Assembly: GCF_017183135.1 (NCBI RefSeq)
Contig: NZ_JADDXW010000004.1
Coordinates: 1-64,000, forward strand
Direction of reading: 5' to 3'
DNA from: Aurantimonas marina
GTDB taxonomy: Bacteria; Pseudomonadota; Alphaproteobacteria; Rhizobiales; Rhizobiaceae
Length of the DNA stretch: 64,000 nucleotides
Shown here: piece by piece, positions 1 to 9,249 of the stretch
Position numbering within the stretch: position 1 is the stretch's first letter
Layout of the letters: each line of letters starts with the position of its first letter
Program-made: the position numbers and the translations under genes
Notes under the pieces: generated by a model
Database searches by the model: none
What the model saw: only the letters and a program-made list of their open reading frames with translations
What the model was told of the DNA's origin: nothing

Positions 1-1
1 A

Positions 2-949
2 GGCGCGACGAAAGAGATCGTCGACGAACTGCGCACCCGTGGCGGCTATCAGGGCATCCCGATTCCGCTGGCCGCTCTCGAAACCCGAGCCGGCGAGACC
101 ATTGCGGCGGACGTGCCGAACCCGAAAACGATCCGGCCGATCATCGATCGTATCTTTCCCGGCAGTGTCGCGGAACGGCTCGGCATTCAGCGGATCAACA
201 TCACGTCCGGCGAACTGGCGTTCCCGGTGGCGACCGCTGGCGCCGTGTTCGGCTGGCAGACCGACGAACTCGCCAATGTCGGCGCGGCGTCCGCATATCA
301 GACCGTCGAGCGCAGCTTGAACCCGGATCACACCGGCGGCGCTCAGATGGTCATCAGCCGCAAGGCGCTGAAACAATCGGGCGAAGGTCTGGAAGCGGCC
401 ATCCGCCGCGACCTGAATGCCGTCATCGGCGCCGAACTGGATCGTGTCGTGGTCAACGGCTCCGGTGCTGCCGGCCAACCGCTCGGCATCATCGCCGGCG
501 CGGCGACCTATGGCATCGCTTCGACGGCAGTCGGCGCGGCCGCGACGTGGGCAGCGTTCCGGGCCGAAGTCGTCGCGTTCATGCAGGCGAACGCCATCAC
601 GTCCGCCAGCCAGGTCAATCTCGGCTTCGATCCGACGATCTGGGCCGAACTCGACGAGGCGCTGATCACCGGCACGGCGGTTTCCGAATGGGATCGCCTG
701 ACGAAGCATGTCGGAACGCCGGCCATCAGCAACGTCATCCCGGCCGAGACTGCCATCATGACCTCGACCGTGCAGGGCATCGCGCCCGGCTATCTCGGCA
801 TCTATGGCGGCGTCGATCTGATCCGCGACCCGTACACCAAGGCCGGTTCGGGCTCCCTTGTCCTGACTGGTCTCGTTACGGCCGACTTCACCGTGCCGCG
901 CGGTCTGCAGACCCGCATCCTGACCGGCATCGCCGAGCCGGTGATCTGA
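2..949 (+). CDS. Phage major capsid protein, HK97 family (5' end outside window)
   Basis: The reading frame is open from the first bases, so the gene begins upstream and about 315 C-terminal residues are visible. HK97-type capsid proteins form the icosahedral head. Family character shows in the stretch around bases 415-510 (AELDRVVVNGSGAAGQPLGI), the segment of HK97 capsids that precedes the P-domain and carries the conserved G-x-P-x-G-I, and in the C-terminal part rich in beta-strand residues that ends GLQTRILTGI. The N-terminal scaffolding (delta) domain is not visible. The stop codon overlaps the start of the protease gene by one base, so the two are probably translationally coupled. Capsid, protease and portal follow each other in the reverse of the usual HK97 order. 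Confidence 0.88.
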   Translation, partial: GATKEIVDELRTRGGYQGIPIPLAALETRAGETIAADVPNPKTIRPIIDRIFPGSVAERLGIQRINITSGELAFPVATAGAVFGWQTDELANVGAASAYQTVERSLNPDHTGGAQMVISRKALKQSGEGLEAAIRRDLNAVIGAELDRVVVNGSGAAGQPLGIIAGAATYGIASTAVGAAATWAAFRAEVVAFMQANAITSASQVNLGFDPTIWAELDEALITGTAVSEWDRLTKHVGTPAISNVIPAETAIMTSTVQGIAPGYLGIYGGVDLIRDPYTKAGSGSLVLTGLVTADFTVPRGLQTRILTGIAEPVI

Positions 950-1509
950 TGCTCTGGGGTTCGTCGCACGGCGCATTGGAACTGCGCACGGAGGGCGGGG
1001 CAACCCACCTTCGCGCGACGTTCCCCTATGGCGTCGAAACCGAACTGGCAGAGGGGCGGCTTGAGGTCGTCGCCCCTCGCGCCTTCGCGGGCAGGATCGA
1101 GGCGGGCGAAGACATCCACCTGCTTTCCGGCCACGACTACAACAAGCCGCTGGCGTCCCGCGCCGCCGGCACCATGCAGGTTTCCGAAACGGATCAGGCG
1201 CTGATGATCGAGGCCACGATCGACGGCAGCACATCATGGGCACGCGATTTCCTCGCCGCACATGCCGCCGGTCTTATTCGCGGCCTGTCGCCCGGCTTCC
1301 GCGTACAGAACGGCGGCGAACGGATCGAGCGGCGCGCCAAGGGCTTGCTGCGCACCGTGACGGCGGCGGCGCTGTTCGAGGTCTCGGCAGTGACCCGCCC
1401 GGCCTATCCCGCTGCGCAGATCGAGGCGCGGGCATGGGCAGTCTCGGAACGTTCCGAAGTTGTCTCGACGCCGGGACAGTCACATCCGCTCAATCGCTGG
1501 AGGCTCTGA
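949..1509 (+). CDS. HK97 family prohead protease
   Basis: This 186-residue protein matches the prohead (U35-type) serine protease that cleaves capsid scaffolding during head maturation. Visible family features are an N-terminal EGxATHLRATFPYG strand, an LLSGHDYNKPLASR segment (the catalytic His of this family lies in a similar H-x-x-x-x-P-L-A context), a central RGLSPGFRV block that carries the nucleophile serine, and a TAAALFEVSAVTRPAYPAA motif near the C-terminus. The ATG at 949 overlaps the capsid stop as TGATG, and its own stop overlaps the portal start the same way. Function is by family resemblance; confidence is high because it lies between capsid and portal genes. Confidence 0.88.
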   Translation: MLWGSSHGALELRTEGGATHLRATFPYGVETELAEGRLEVVAPRAFAGRIEAGEDIHLLSGHDYNKPLASRAAGTMQVSETDQALMIEATIDGSTSWARDFLAAHAAGLIRGLSPGFRVQNGGERIERRAKGLLRTVTAAALFEVSAVTRPAYPAAQIEARAWAVSERSEVVSTPGQSHPLNRWRL

Positions 1510-2570
1510 TGGGAATGCTCGACATATTCCGACGCAAGCCCGTCGAAACGCGATCCGCGCCTGTCAGCTACACCGCTGCGCTGATGGCGGCTCGCGAGGG
1601 CTGGATCAGCGGGCATTCCGGTCTCGCCGAAATCACGGCGGCGGTGCAGACATCCGTCAGCATGTGGGAAAGCGGGCTGGCGCTCGCGGACGTGGCCGGC
1701 ACCGATCTCTTGACCCGCCGCACCATGGCAATGACGGCGCGCACGCTGGCGCTACGGGGCGAGGCGGTCTTTCTGATCGCCGATCGGCTCATCCCGGCGA
1801 CCGACTGGGATATGTCGACCCGGTTCGGCGAGCCGCGCGCCTATCGCGTTGGCATCCCAGAAATCAGCGGCGGACGATCGCAGACGGCGCTTGCGGCCGA
1901 AGTCCTGCACTTTCGTATCGGCGTCGATCCTTCGACCCCATGGGCGGGCAGCGCACCGTTGCGCCGCGCCCGGCTCTCGGCGGAATTGCTGGAGGAAGTC
2001 GAGACCGCGTTGCGCGATGTCTTCCGGGACGCGCCGATCGGCTCGCAAATCGTGCCAGTCCCTGAAGGGTCATCCGATGACATGGCCGGGCTGCGATCCG
2101 GCTTTCGCGGGCGGCGTGGCGCCGCTCTCGTCATCGAAGGCGTAGCGCAGGCGGTCGGGGCAGGGATGCACCCGCAACTCGGCAAGTCACCGGACCAGCT
2201 ATCGCCCGATCTGCAGCGCACGCTCGCCGACAAGTTGCTCGCCAGCGCCAAGGCCGAAATCTACGGCGTGTTCGGCATCCTGCCCGGATTGCTCAATCCC
2301 GCGACGACCGGCCCGATGGTCCGCGAGGCGCAGCGGCATCTGGCGCAGTTGGTCCTGCAGCCGATCGCCAACATCATGGCCGAGGAAGTCACCGAGAAGA
2401 TCGGCGCCACCGTCGCGATCGACGTGGTGCGGCCGATGCAAGCTTTCGACCACGGCGGCAAGGCCCGCGCCGTCTCGACGATGCTGCAGGCGATGGCAAC
2501 CGCGAAGGAGGCAGGACTGGACCCCGCGACCGTGAAGGACGCGATGCAGTTCATCGACTGGGCGGAATGA
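1509..2570 (+). CDS. Phage portal protein (HK97 type)
   Basis: The 353-residue product is a portal protein, the dodecameric ring at the capsid vertex through which DNA enters. The N-terminus (MGMLDIFRRKPVE) is typical of HK97-type portals. The middle holds the characteristic ARTLALRGEAVFLI block, and a later WAGSAPLRRARLSAEL segment corresponds to the S-P/L-x-x-A motif of these proteins. The C-terminal GVFGILPGLL and QRHLAQLVLQPIAN stretches match the stem/wing region. The length is at the short end for the family. It is coupled by a 1-base overlap to the protease and followed after 3 bases by the zinc-finger gene. No terminase, head-tail adaptor or tail gene follows it. Confidence 0.87.
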   Translation: MGMLDIFRRKPVETRSAPVSYTAALMAAREGWISGHSGLAEITAAVQTSVSMWESGLALADVAGTDLLTRRTMAMTARTLALRGEAVFLIADRLIPATDWDMSTRFGEPRAYRVGIPEISGGRSQTALAAEVLHFRIGVDPSTPWAGSAPLRRARLSAELLEEVETALRDVFRDAPIGSQIVPVPEGSSDDMAGLRSGFRGRRGAALVIEGVAQAVGAGMHPQLGKSPDQLSPDLQRTLADKLLASAKAEIYGVFGILPGLLNPATTGPMVREAQRHLAQLVLQPIANIMAEEVTEKIGATVAIDVVRPMQAFDHGGKARAVSTMLQAMATAKEAGLDPATVKDAMQFIDWAE

Positions 2571-2573
2571 GCC

Positions 2574-3467
2574 ATGCTCTATCTGGACGACGCGACCCGG
2601 CGCAGGCTTCGCGGCACCCAAGATGGATGGCTCAAAAGACTAGGTGCTCGCCAGCCCACTCCGAAGCCTAAGCCCCGGAAGATAAACCGGGACCGCCGCC
2701 GCCGGCTGGTCGAAAACACGATTGAAATCCTCAAGACCGGCCAGCCAACGCCCTTTACCTATGAGGCCGCTTGTCGGCACGGGCTGCGAAGCGCTTTCTG
2801 CAGCGACGGCTGGACATGGCGCGACGCGGACGCGACGGCGCTCGACATCGTGGCGACGGCGCTCCGGTTCATCGGCGCCAAACGGCCGACATGGATGGAA
2901 GGCCAGCCGGAACATACCCAGGAAGGATTTTCCCCGATCGAGCGCACCCGTTGTGTTCGGTGCGGCGGGAATATGCCCGACGACGATCTGCAAAACGGAT
3001 GGGAGCGCCGCTATTGCTCCAACATGTGCCGGAGTAGCGACCGGCTGAAATGGGAGCGGGTTTCCGGCGAGCGGCGCACGCAGGCGGAATACTGGGCTGC
3101 AATGGCCGTGACCGGCGAAGCGAAGAAGCTCCAGCGCGAGCGGCCGTGCCAGTGGTGCGGAACGCCATTCATCCCGCGCAACATCGTCGACGACATCGCC
3201 CATTGTTCGCGAAGCTGCGCGGCGAAGACGAAAGGCGCGCAACGCAAGATCATGAAGCCGTGCGAGGCGTGCGGCGAGCTGTACCACGCCAGCGGGCCGG
3301 GCGCCGGCAAGCGGTTCTGTTCCCAAGCCTGCTGGAATAGCGTCTACCTGATCCAGCCCAAGCCCTGCGAATGGTGCGGCACCGAGTTCACGCCGAAGTC
3401 GCGGCGCGTTCGCTTTTGCTCGTCGCGCTGTTCCGCCCGGCACCGATGCGCGCCGCCTGCGACCTAA
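2574..3467 (+). CDS. Protein with four Cys4 zinc fingers, phage-linked, function unknown
   Basis: The 297-residue protein has a basic N-terminal third (residues 20-50 rich in Lys/Arg/Pro), a possible DNA-binding helical part, and then four similar C-x2-C ... C-x3-C fingers: Cys127/130/148/152, Cys192/195/211/215, Cys230/233/249/253 and Cys265/268/282/286. The second pair is usually preceded by an aromatic or His and has the form C-S-x2-C. All sixteen cysteines are present, so each finger can bind zinc. It starts 3 bases after the portal stop and is probably co-transcribed with it. The place after the portal is often taken by an HNH nuclease in such modules, but no HNH motif is visible here. 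A nucleic-acid-binding or packaging role is only inferred. Confidence 0.7.
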   Translation: MLYLDDATRRRLRGTQDGWLKRLGARQPTPKPKPRKINRDRRRRLVENTIEILKTGQPTPFTYEAACRHGLRSAFCSDGWTWRDADATALDIVATALRFIGAKRPTWMEGQPEHTQEGFSPIERTRCVRCGGNMPDDDLQNGWERRYCSNMCRSSDRLKWERVSGERRTQAEYWAAMAVTGEAKKLQRERPCQWCGTPFIPRNIVDDIAHCSRSCAAKTKGAQRKIMKPCEACGELYHASGPGAGKRFCSQACWNSVYLIQPKPCEWCGTEFTPKSRRVRFCSSRCSARHRCAPPAT

Positions 3468-3546
3468 GATTTGGCTCGCACCATCGGACTATTGCGTGCT
3501 TCCCTACGCTCTAGACCAAATGGCCGGATAGTCGGAGGCTTAAAGC

Positions 3547-3810
3547 ATGGACGAAAATCGGCTCGCAGACCTGTCACGTTGGCGCGACGCTCAGTTGGTC
3601 GCGCGCTATGGCGACGAATCGGCAGCCTTCCGGCTCCGCGAATTTGGCGTGGCGCAAGCTCTGGAGATTGACGCACCAACGGCAGATGAATTGCTGTGGA
3701 CGGACGTGAAAGGGGATCCCGTTGATCCCGACCACACGTGGTGGGGCTATAACGGTATGTCCGCCGTCGAACGGAAAGGGCGCAGCCAAGGGAAGTGGCC
3801 GCCGGGCTAA
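3547..3810 (+). CDS. Small hypothetical protein at the element's edge
   Basis: An 87-residue ORF starting with ATG at 3547, preceded by a purine-rich CGGAGGC that serves as ribosome binding site about 8 bases upstream. The product is acidic with several Trp (HTWWGYNG near residue 65) and no membrane segment or known motif. It is the last gene before the tRNA-Lys, in the same orientation as the phage-like genes. I do not recognise a family. A clear ribosome binding site and gene-like composition are the only support. Confidence 0.5.
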   Translation: MDENRLADLSRWRDAQLVARYGDESAAFRLREFGVAQALEIDAPTADELLWTDVKGDPVDPDHTWWGYNGMSAVERKGRSQGKWPPG

Positions 3811-3823
3811 TCGCGCCCGGATC

Positions 3824-3900
3824 TATGTCGCGAGCGTGTAGCGTAGATCCTATAAAAACCTCAGAACCCCCACGGAACCCCGAAACCTATTCGCGACATA
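3824..3900. repeat. Inverted repeat next to the tRNA-Lys integration end
   Basis: A 10-bp perfect inverted repeat: TATGTCGCGA at 3824-3833 and TCGCGACATA at 3891-3900, with 57 bases between. Extending outwards the arms still resemble each other (12 of 14). It lies in the 136 noncoding bases between the last phage-like gene and the tRNA 3' end, where integrase or excisionase arm sites are often found. That role is inferred from position. Confidence 0.5.
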
Positions 3901-3946
3901 AATCAGTTGCCGATCACTCGGAAGTATCTGATTTTACTGGAGAATT

Positions 3947-4022
<76 letters not shown>

Positions 4023-4272
4023 GAACCGCCGGGGCGCAAGCGACCCGGCGGGAATGGGCGGAACATAGAAAGGCGGCATATGCCGGTCAACCGGAAATCG
4101 CGCTCCCGCTAACGGATTTGCGATTTGCCGCGCGGTGCTCGGGCAATTAAGAGCGAGCCGACGGTTCGCCTCCCAGATCGTCGCCCTCCAACGGCAGTTT
4201 CGCGTGCGATGACGCCGGGCCGGGGTCGGGCGACCCGCGAATCGGATCAATGCGATAGAACCGAGGCATGCC

Positions 4273-5013
4273 TTGCTCGCCGAACTTTCCTACCCGACAG
4301 CCGTCTTCGCGGGAGCGCTCTCGTTCCTGTCGCCCTGCGTCCTGCCGCTGGTGCCGCCCTATCTGTGCTACATGGCGGGCGTCTCCGCCGACGAATTGCG
4401 GGCCGGGCCGCAGCTCGGCTCGGCCCGCTACACGCGGCTGATCGCGACTTCGCTCGTCTTCGTGCTCGGCTTTTCGACGGTGTTCGTGGCGCTCGGCGCC
4501 GGCGCCAGCACGATCGGACAGATTCTTCGACAAAATCTCGATTGGCTCGGCATCGTCGCCGGCGTCGCGATCATCATCATGGGTCTGAATTTCCTTGGCG
4601 TCTTCCGCCTGTCCTTTCTGTCGAAGGAAGCCCGGCTGACCGCGCCCGACAAGCCGCGCAGCGTCGTCGGCGCCTATCTGATGGGGCTGGCCTTCGCCTT
4701 CGGCTGGACACCGTGCATCGGGCCGGTGCTCGGGGCGATTCTCGGTCTGGCCGGCGCCAAGGGCACGGTCGGGGAGGGGGCGCTGATGCTCACCTTCTAC
4801 TCGGCCGGGCTCGGCATTCCGTTCATCCTCGCGGCAGCCTTCTCCGGGGCTTTCTTCCGCTGGATGAATGGCTTCAAGGCGCATCTCGCAACGGTTGAGA
4901 AGGTGATGGGCGGCCTTTTGGTCGTCACCGGCGTCCTGTTCCTCACCGGCAGCATGCAGGCGATGTCGTTCTGGCTGCTGGAGAATTTTCCGGTATTTCA
5001 GACCATCGGCTGA
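4273..5013 (+). CDS. ccdA: Cytochrome c biogenesis protein CcdA
   Basis: CcdA is an inner-membrane thiol-disulfide carrier that moves electrons from cytoplasmic thioredoxin to periplasmic proteins that reduce apocytochrome c. The 246-residue product has six hydrophobic segments. The two redox cysteines conserved in the family are in FLSPCVLPLVPP (Cys22) and FGWTPCIGPVLG (Cys148). The best start in frame is TTG at 4273, with GAGG 8 bases upstream; the nearby ATG at 4268 is in another frame. The two c-type cytochromes far downstream in this window are possible clients, but so are all others in the cell. Confidence 0.92.
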   Translation: MLAELSYPTAVFAGALSFLSPCVLPLVPPYLCYMAGVSADELRAGPQLGSARYTRLIATSLVFVLGFSTVFVALGAGASTIGQILRQNLDWLGIVAGVAIIIMGLNFLGVFRLSFLSKEARLTAPDKPRSVVGAYLMGLAFAFGWTPCIGPVLGAILGLAGAKGTVGEGALMLTFYSAGLGIPFILAAAFSGAFFRWMNGFKAHLATVEKVMGGLLVVTGVLFLTGSMQAMSFWLLENFPVFQTIG

Positions 5014-5086
5014 TCGAGGCCGCCACCTCCATTTTGATTCAGCCTGTGCTAAGGCCTCGCCGTCTGTGATTTTTTGCGAGTAACCG

Positions 5087-6463
5087 ATGGCGAGAAGCTG
5101 CCTGTCGATCATTCTGGCTGCCGGCGAAGGCACCCGGATGAAATCGTCCAAGTCCAAGGTGCTGCACGCGGTAGCGGGCCTGGAGATGATCCGGCACGTC
5201 GCTCGTGCGGCGCGAGATGCCGGCTCGAACCGCGTCGCCGTCGTGGTCGGGCGTGACGGCGAGGCCGTCGAGGCGGCCGTCCGCCAGGATATCGCCGAAG
5301 TCGCGACCTATCCGCAGACCGAGCGGCTGGGCACGGCCCACGCCGTGCTCGCCGCGCGCGCAGGACTTGCCGAAGGTTGCGACGACGTCCTCATCTTGTT
5401 CGGCGATACGCCGCTGATCCGGCCGCGAACCCTGGCGCGGGCCCGAGCCACCCTGGCCGCCGGTGCCGAAATTTGCGTTGTTGGTTTCCGCCCCGCGGAC
5501 CCGACCGGCTACGGCCGGCTGATCGAAGAGGGCGGCGAGCTTGTCGCGATCCGTGAGGAGAAGGATGCCAACGAGGCCGAACGCGCCGTCGATTTCTGCA
5601 ATGCCGGCGTCATGGCGTTCGCCGGCGAACGCGCGCTCGAAATGCTGGAGGCGATTGGCAACGACAACGCCAAAGGCGAATATTACCTGACCGACATGGT
5701 CGAGATCGCCCGCCGGGCCGGCCGGACCGTCAAGGCCATCGAAGCGGACGCAGACGAGGTGCTTGGTGTCAATTCGCGCCTGGAACTCGCCGCCGTCGAA
5801 GCGCTTTGGCAGACTGCGCGGCGACGCCAGGCGATGCTCGACGGGGTGACGCTCATGGATCCGGCGAGCGTGTTCTTTGCCCATGACACGGAGATCGCCG
5901 CCGACGCCTTCGTGGAGCCAAATGTCGTGTTCGGTCCAGGCGTGACGGTGGCTGCCGGTGCCGTGATCCACGCCTTCTCTCACATTGAGGGCGCCACCAT
6001 CGGCGAGGGAGCCTCGATCGGACCCTTCGCGCGCTTGCGCCCCGGCACCCGACTCGCGGAAAACACCAAGGTCGGCAATTTCTGCGAGGTGAAGAACGCC
6101 CAGTTCGCCGCCGGCGCCAAGCTCAATCATCTGAGCTATGTGGGCGATGCGACCGTGGGCGCGAGGGCCAATATCGGCGCGGGCACGATCACCTGCAATT
6201 ATGACGGCGCGCTGAAGCATCTCACCGAGATCGGCGAAGGCGCCTTCATCGGATCGAACTCCGCGCTCGTCGCGCCAGTGCGGGTGGGCGACGGCGCCTA
6301 TGTCGGGACCGGCAGCGTGGTCACCGACGACGTGCCGGACGGGGCGTTGGCCATCGCGCGCGGGCGTCAGGTGACCATGCCCGATCGCGGCCGCCAGATC
6401 ACCGAACGCAACGCGGCGGCGAAAGCCGCCAAGACCGCCGCCAAACAATCCGACCCGGCGTAA
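5087..6463 (+). CDS. glmU: Bifunctional GlmU: GlcN-1-P acetyltransferase / GlcNAc-1-P uridyltransferase
   Basis: GlmU makes UDP-GlcNAc for peptidoglycan and lipid A in two steps. The 458-residue length equals the family norm. The N-terminal uridyltransferase domain opens with [18 protein letters not shown] (nucleotide-binding G-x-G-T-x-M), and its catalytic region carries [11 protein letters not shown] and ILFGDTPLI. From about residue 255 the left-handed beta-helix of hexapeptide repeats begins ([25 protein letters not shown]). The acetyltransferase site is marked by [11 protein letters not shown] and [12 protein letters not shown]. The gene lies 107 bases upstream of glmS, which supplies its precursor pathway. 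Confidence 0.97.
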   Translation: MARSCLSIILAAGEGTRMKSSKSKVLHAVAGLEMIRHVARAARDAGSNRVAVVVGRDGEAVEAAVRQDIAEVATYPQTERLGTAHAVLAARAGLAEGCDDVLILFGDTPLIRPRTLARARATLAAGAEICVVGFRPADPTGYGRLIEEGGELVAIREEKDANEAERAVDFCNAGVMAFAGERALEMLEAIGNDNAKGEYYLTDMVEIARRAGRTVKAIEADADEVLGVNSRLELAAVEALWQTARRRQAMLDGVTLMDPASVFFAHDTEIAADAFVEPNVVFGPGVTVAAGAVIHAFSHIEGATIGEGASIGPFARLRPGTRLAENTKVGNFCEVKNAQFAAGAKLNHLSYVGDATVGARANIGAGTITCNYDGALKHLTEIGEGAFIGSNSALVAPVRVGDGAYVGTGSVVTDDVPDGALAIARGRQVTMPDRGRQITERNAAAKAAKTAAKQSDPA

Positions 6464-6570
6464 TCTCTCGACACCAAACGTGAATCCCGGCGAGCGGCCG
6501 TGGGCGTTAGAACGTCGTCCATCTCGTCGTCCCGCCGCTTCGTTCGAGCGACACATCCAAGGACCATCCC

Positions 6571-8397
6571 ATGTGCGGAATCATCGGAATCATCAGTCGC
6601 CAACCAGTCGCGGATCGTCTCGTCGATGCTTTGAAGCGCCTGGAATACCGGGGCTATGATTCGGCCGGCGTTGCGACGCTCGAGGCGGGCGTGCTGACCC
6701 GCCGCAGGGCCGAGGGCAAGCTGGTCAACCTGGCCAAGCGTCTCGACGACGCGCCGCTCAAGGGCACGATCGGGATCGGCCACACCCGCTGGGCGACCCA
6801 CGGCGCTGCAACCGAGCCGAACGCCCATCCGCACGCGACGAAGGCGCTCGCTATCGTCCATAACGGCATCATCGAGAACTATCGCGACCTGAAGGCCGAG
6901 CTCGAAGCCGAGGGCGTAACCTTCGAAAGCCAGACCGACACCGAGACGGTCGCCCATCTGGTGACGCGCGAACTCGCGCGTGGCCTGTCGCCGAAGGACG
7001 CGGTCCATGCCGTGCTGGGCCGTCTGGAAGGCGCCTTCTCGCTCGGCTTCCTGTTCAACGGCAACGAGGACATCCTGATCGGCGCGCGCCGCGGCAGTCC
7101 GCTGGCGGTCGGCGAGGGCGAGGGCGAAATGTTCCTCGGCTCGGACGCCATCGCGCTATCGCCCTTCACCGACACGGTCCGCTATCTTGAGGAAGGCGAT
7201 TTCGCGGTCCTGACCCATGACCGGGTGGAGATCTTCGACGAGCATGGACGGCCGGTCACACGCGAGATCCGGCGCTCGGTCGGCAAGGCGTTCTATGTCG
7301 ACAAGGGCAACCACCGGCATTTCATGCAGAAGGAGATCTACGAGCAGCCGGAGGTGTTGTCCCACACGCTTGGCGCTTTCGTCGATATGACGACCGGCCG
7401 GACGCGGATTCCGAACGGACAGTCGCTCGATTTCGCCAAGGTCAACCGCATGGCGCTGTCGGCCTGTGGCACCGGCTATTATGCAGCCCTGGTCGGCCGT
7501 TACTACTTCGAGCGCTATGCCCGGATTTCCTGCGATCTCGATGTGGCGTCGGAATTCCGCTACCGTGAAAGCCCGCTCGGCGACGTCGATCTGGCGCTGT
7601 TCGTCTCGCAATCCGGCGAGACGGCGGACACGCTCGCCTCGCTGCGCTACGCAAAGGCCGAAGGACTTCAGACCGCGTCGGTGGTCAACGTCCAGGAATC
7701 GACCATCGCGCGGGAATCCGACTTCGTCCTGCCGACACTGGCCGGCCCCGAGATCGGTGTCGCGTCGACCAAGGCCTTCACCTGTCAGTTGATGGCGCTT
7801 GCCGCGTTGGCCATCAAGGCCGGCGTCGATCGGGGCGTGATCTCGCCCGACCGCGAAATGGAACTCACGCGCATTCTGGCCGAGGCACCGCGGTTGACCA
7901 ACGAGGCGATCCAGCTCGAGGACCGGATCGAAGTACTGTCGCGGGACATGGCGACGAAGCGGCACGCGCTGTTCCTCGGTCGCGGCTTCTCCTTTCCGCT
8001 GGCCATGGAAGGGGCGCTGAAGCTAAAGGAGATCAGCTATATCCACGCCGAAGGCTATGCGGCCGGCGAGTTGAAGCATGGGCCGATCGCCTTGATCGAC
8101 GAGACGATGCCGGTCGTCGTCATCGCGCCCCACGACCGGAGTTTCGAGAAGACGGTCTCCAACATGCAGGAGGTCGCAGCGCGCGGCGGCGAGATCATCC
8201 TGATCACCGACACCAAAGGCGCGGCCAGTGGCGCGGTCGAGGGCGCCGAGATGATCGTCCTGCCGGACATGCCGGAAATCCTCACTCCGATCGTCTATGC
8301 GATCCCGTTACAGATGCTCGCCTATCACACAGCAATCCATATGGGCACGGATGTCGACCAGCCGCGCAATCTGGCGAAGTCCGTTACCGTCGAGTAG
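6571..8397 (+). CDS. glmS: Glutamine-fructose-6-phosphate aminotransferase (isomerizing)
   Basis: GlmS converts fructose-6-phosphate and glutamine to glucosamine-6-phosphate, the first committed step to UDP-GlcNAc. At 608 residues it has the usual length. The N-terminal glutaminase domain starts MCGIIGI, with Cys2 as nucleophile after Met removal, followed by GHTRWATHG and HNGIIENY. Two SIS sugar-isomerase domains follow, seen in SACGTGYYAALV, VSQSGETADTL and FLGRGFSFPLAMEGALKLKE, and the C-terminal NLAKSVTVE is the family signature end. It follows glmU on the same strand. No glmS ribozyme is expected or seen upstream. Confidence 0.98.
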   Translation: MCGIIGIISRQPVADRLVDALKRLEYRGYDSAGVATLEAGVLTRRRAEGKLVNLAKRLDDAPLKGTIGIGHTRWATHGAATEPNAHPHATKALAIVHNGIIENYRDLKAELEAEGVTFESQTDTETVAHLVTRELARGLSPKDAVHAVLGRLEGAFSLGFLFNGNEDILIGARRGSPLAVGEGEGEMFLGSDAIALSPFTDTVRYLEEGDFAVLTHDRVEIFDEHGRPVTREIRRSVGKAFYVDKGNHRHFMQKEIYEQPEVLSHTLGAFVDMTTGRTRIPNGQSLDFAKVNRMALSACGTGYYAALVGRYYFERYARISCDLDVASEFRYRESPLGDVDLALFVSQSGETADTLASLRYAKAEGLQTASVVNVQESTIARESDFVLPTLAGPEIGVASTKAFTCQLMALAALAIKAGVDRGVISPDREMELTRILAEAPRLTNEAIQLEDRIEVLSRDMATKRHALFLGRGFSFPLAMEGALKLKEISYIHAEGYAAGELKHGPIALIDETMPVVVIAPHDRSFEKTVSNMQEVAARGGEIILITDTKGAASGAVEGAEMIVLPDMPEILTPIVYAIPLQMLAYHTAIHMGTDVDQPRNLAKSVTVE

Positions 8398-8527
8398 CGA
8401 CGCCATCTTCTTCGCACTCGCGAAAAATCATCTTGCAATTGCCGCACTCGGCCCCGATGGTCCAGGCGCCGGAGGTATTCGGCGCCAATAGCAAAACGCT
8501 TTAATGCGCTAGAGGATAACGACGGCG

Positions 8528-9235
8528 ATGGCCCGCCTGCGCAACTACTTCCTCACAGGATTCATCGTCTGCGCACCGTTGGCGATCACCGCCTGGATCA
8601 CCTGGTCGTTTATGGGCTGGGTCGATGGTTGGGTGAAACCTTACATTCCCGCACAGTATCTCCCCGATTCCTATCTACCCTTTGCCGTCCCGGGTTTCGG
8701 CCTGATCGTCGCGCTGGTGCTGATCACTGTGGTCGGCTTCCTGACCGCCAATTTCATCGGCCGGACCGTGGTCCGATGGAGCGAACATCTGCTCAGCCGG
8801 ACCCCGCTGGTCCGGTCCGTCTACACGGCGCTCAAGCAGATATTCGAGACGGTCCTCGCCGACCGCTCCTCCTCCTTCAAGACCGCCGGATTGATGGAAT
8901 ATCCGCGCAAGGGCGTCTGGTGCCTCGTCTTTGTGGCGACGACGGCTCGCGGCGAGATCGCGACGGTGCTCTCCGACCAGGGCGAGGAAATGCTGGCCGT
9001 GTTCCTGCCGCCGACGCCCAATCCCACCTCGGGCTTCCTGCTCTTCGTGCCACGCGAGGACGTGCGGGTGCTCGATATGAGCATCGAGGCGGCGTTGCGG
9101 CTGGTCATTTCGGCGGGGCTGGTGTCGCCGGATGAGGTGGTCCGCCGCGACAAGCCCATCAGCATGGCGAAAGCCTCGCGCATGGTCGCCGGGCGCGAGC
9201 AGCGGACCGAGCGGCCGATCGAGCCGGCCGAGTAG
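8528..9235 (+). CDS. DUF502 family inner-membrane protein
   Basis: A 235-residue protein with two membrane segments (about residues 8-30, FLTGFIVCAPLAITAWITW, and 52-77), separated by a short loop with several prolines, followed by a soluble C-terminal domain. The SRTPLVRSVYTALKQI and YPRKGVWCLVFV blocks are typical of the DUF502 family, whose biochemical role is unknown. The start at ATG 8528 has GAGGATAAC upstream. Its place between glmS and recG is common in rhizobial genomes, as far as I know. I do not assign a function. Confidence 0.85.
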   Translation: MARLRNYFLTGFIVCAPLAITAWITWSFMGWVDGWVKPYIPAQYLPDSYLPFAVPGFGLIVALVLITVVGFLTANFIGRTVVRWSEHLLSRTPLVRSVYTALKQIFETVLADRSSSFKTAGLMEYPRKGVWCLVFVATTARGEIATVLSDQGEEMLAVFLPPTPNPTSGFLLFVPREDVRVLDMSIEAALRLVISAGLVSPDEVVRRDKPISMAKASRMVAGREQRTERPIEPAE

Positions 9236-9249
9236 CGAAGTCCGATGCT

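Noticed and set aside
5015-5075. 7-bp inverted repeat and T run between ccdA and glmU
   Set aside because: The loop is 31 bases and the T run lies 10 bases further on; could be chance.
5039-6556. Long minus-strand ORF of about 505 codons
   Set aside because: It is antisense to glmU, which has full-length homology; the ORF is Arg/Gly/Asp-rich and without known motifs, as expected of a shadow frame in GC-rich DNA.
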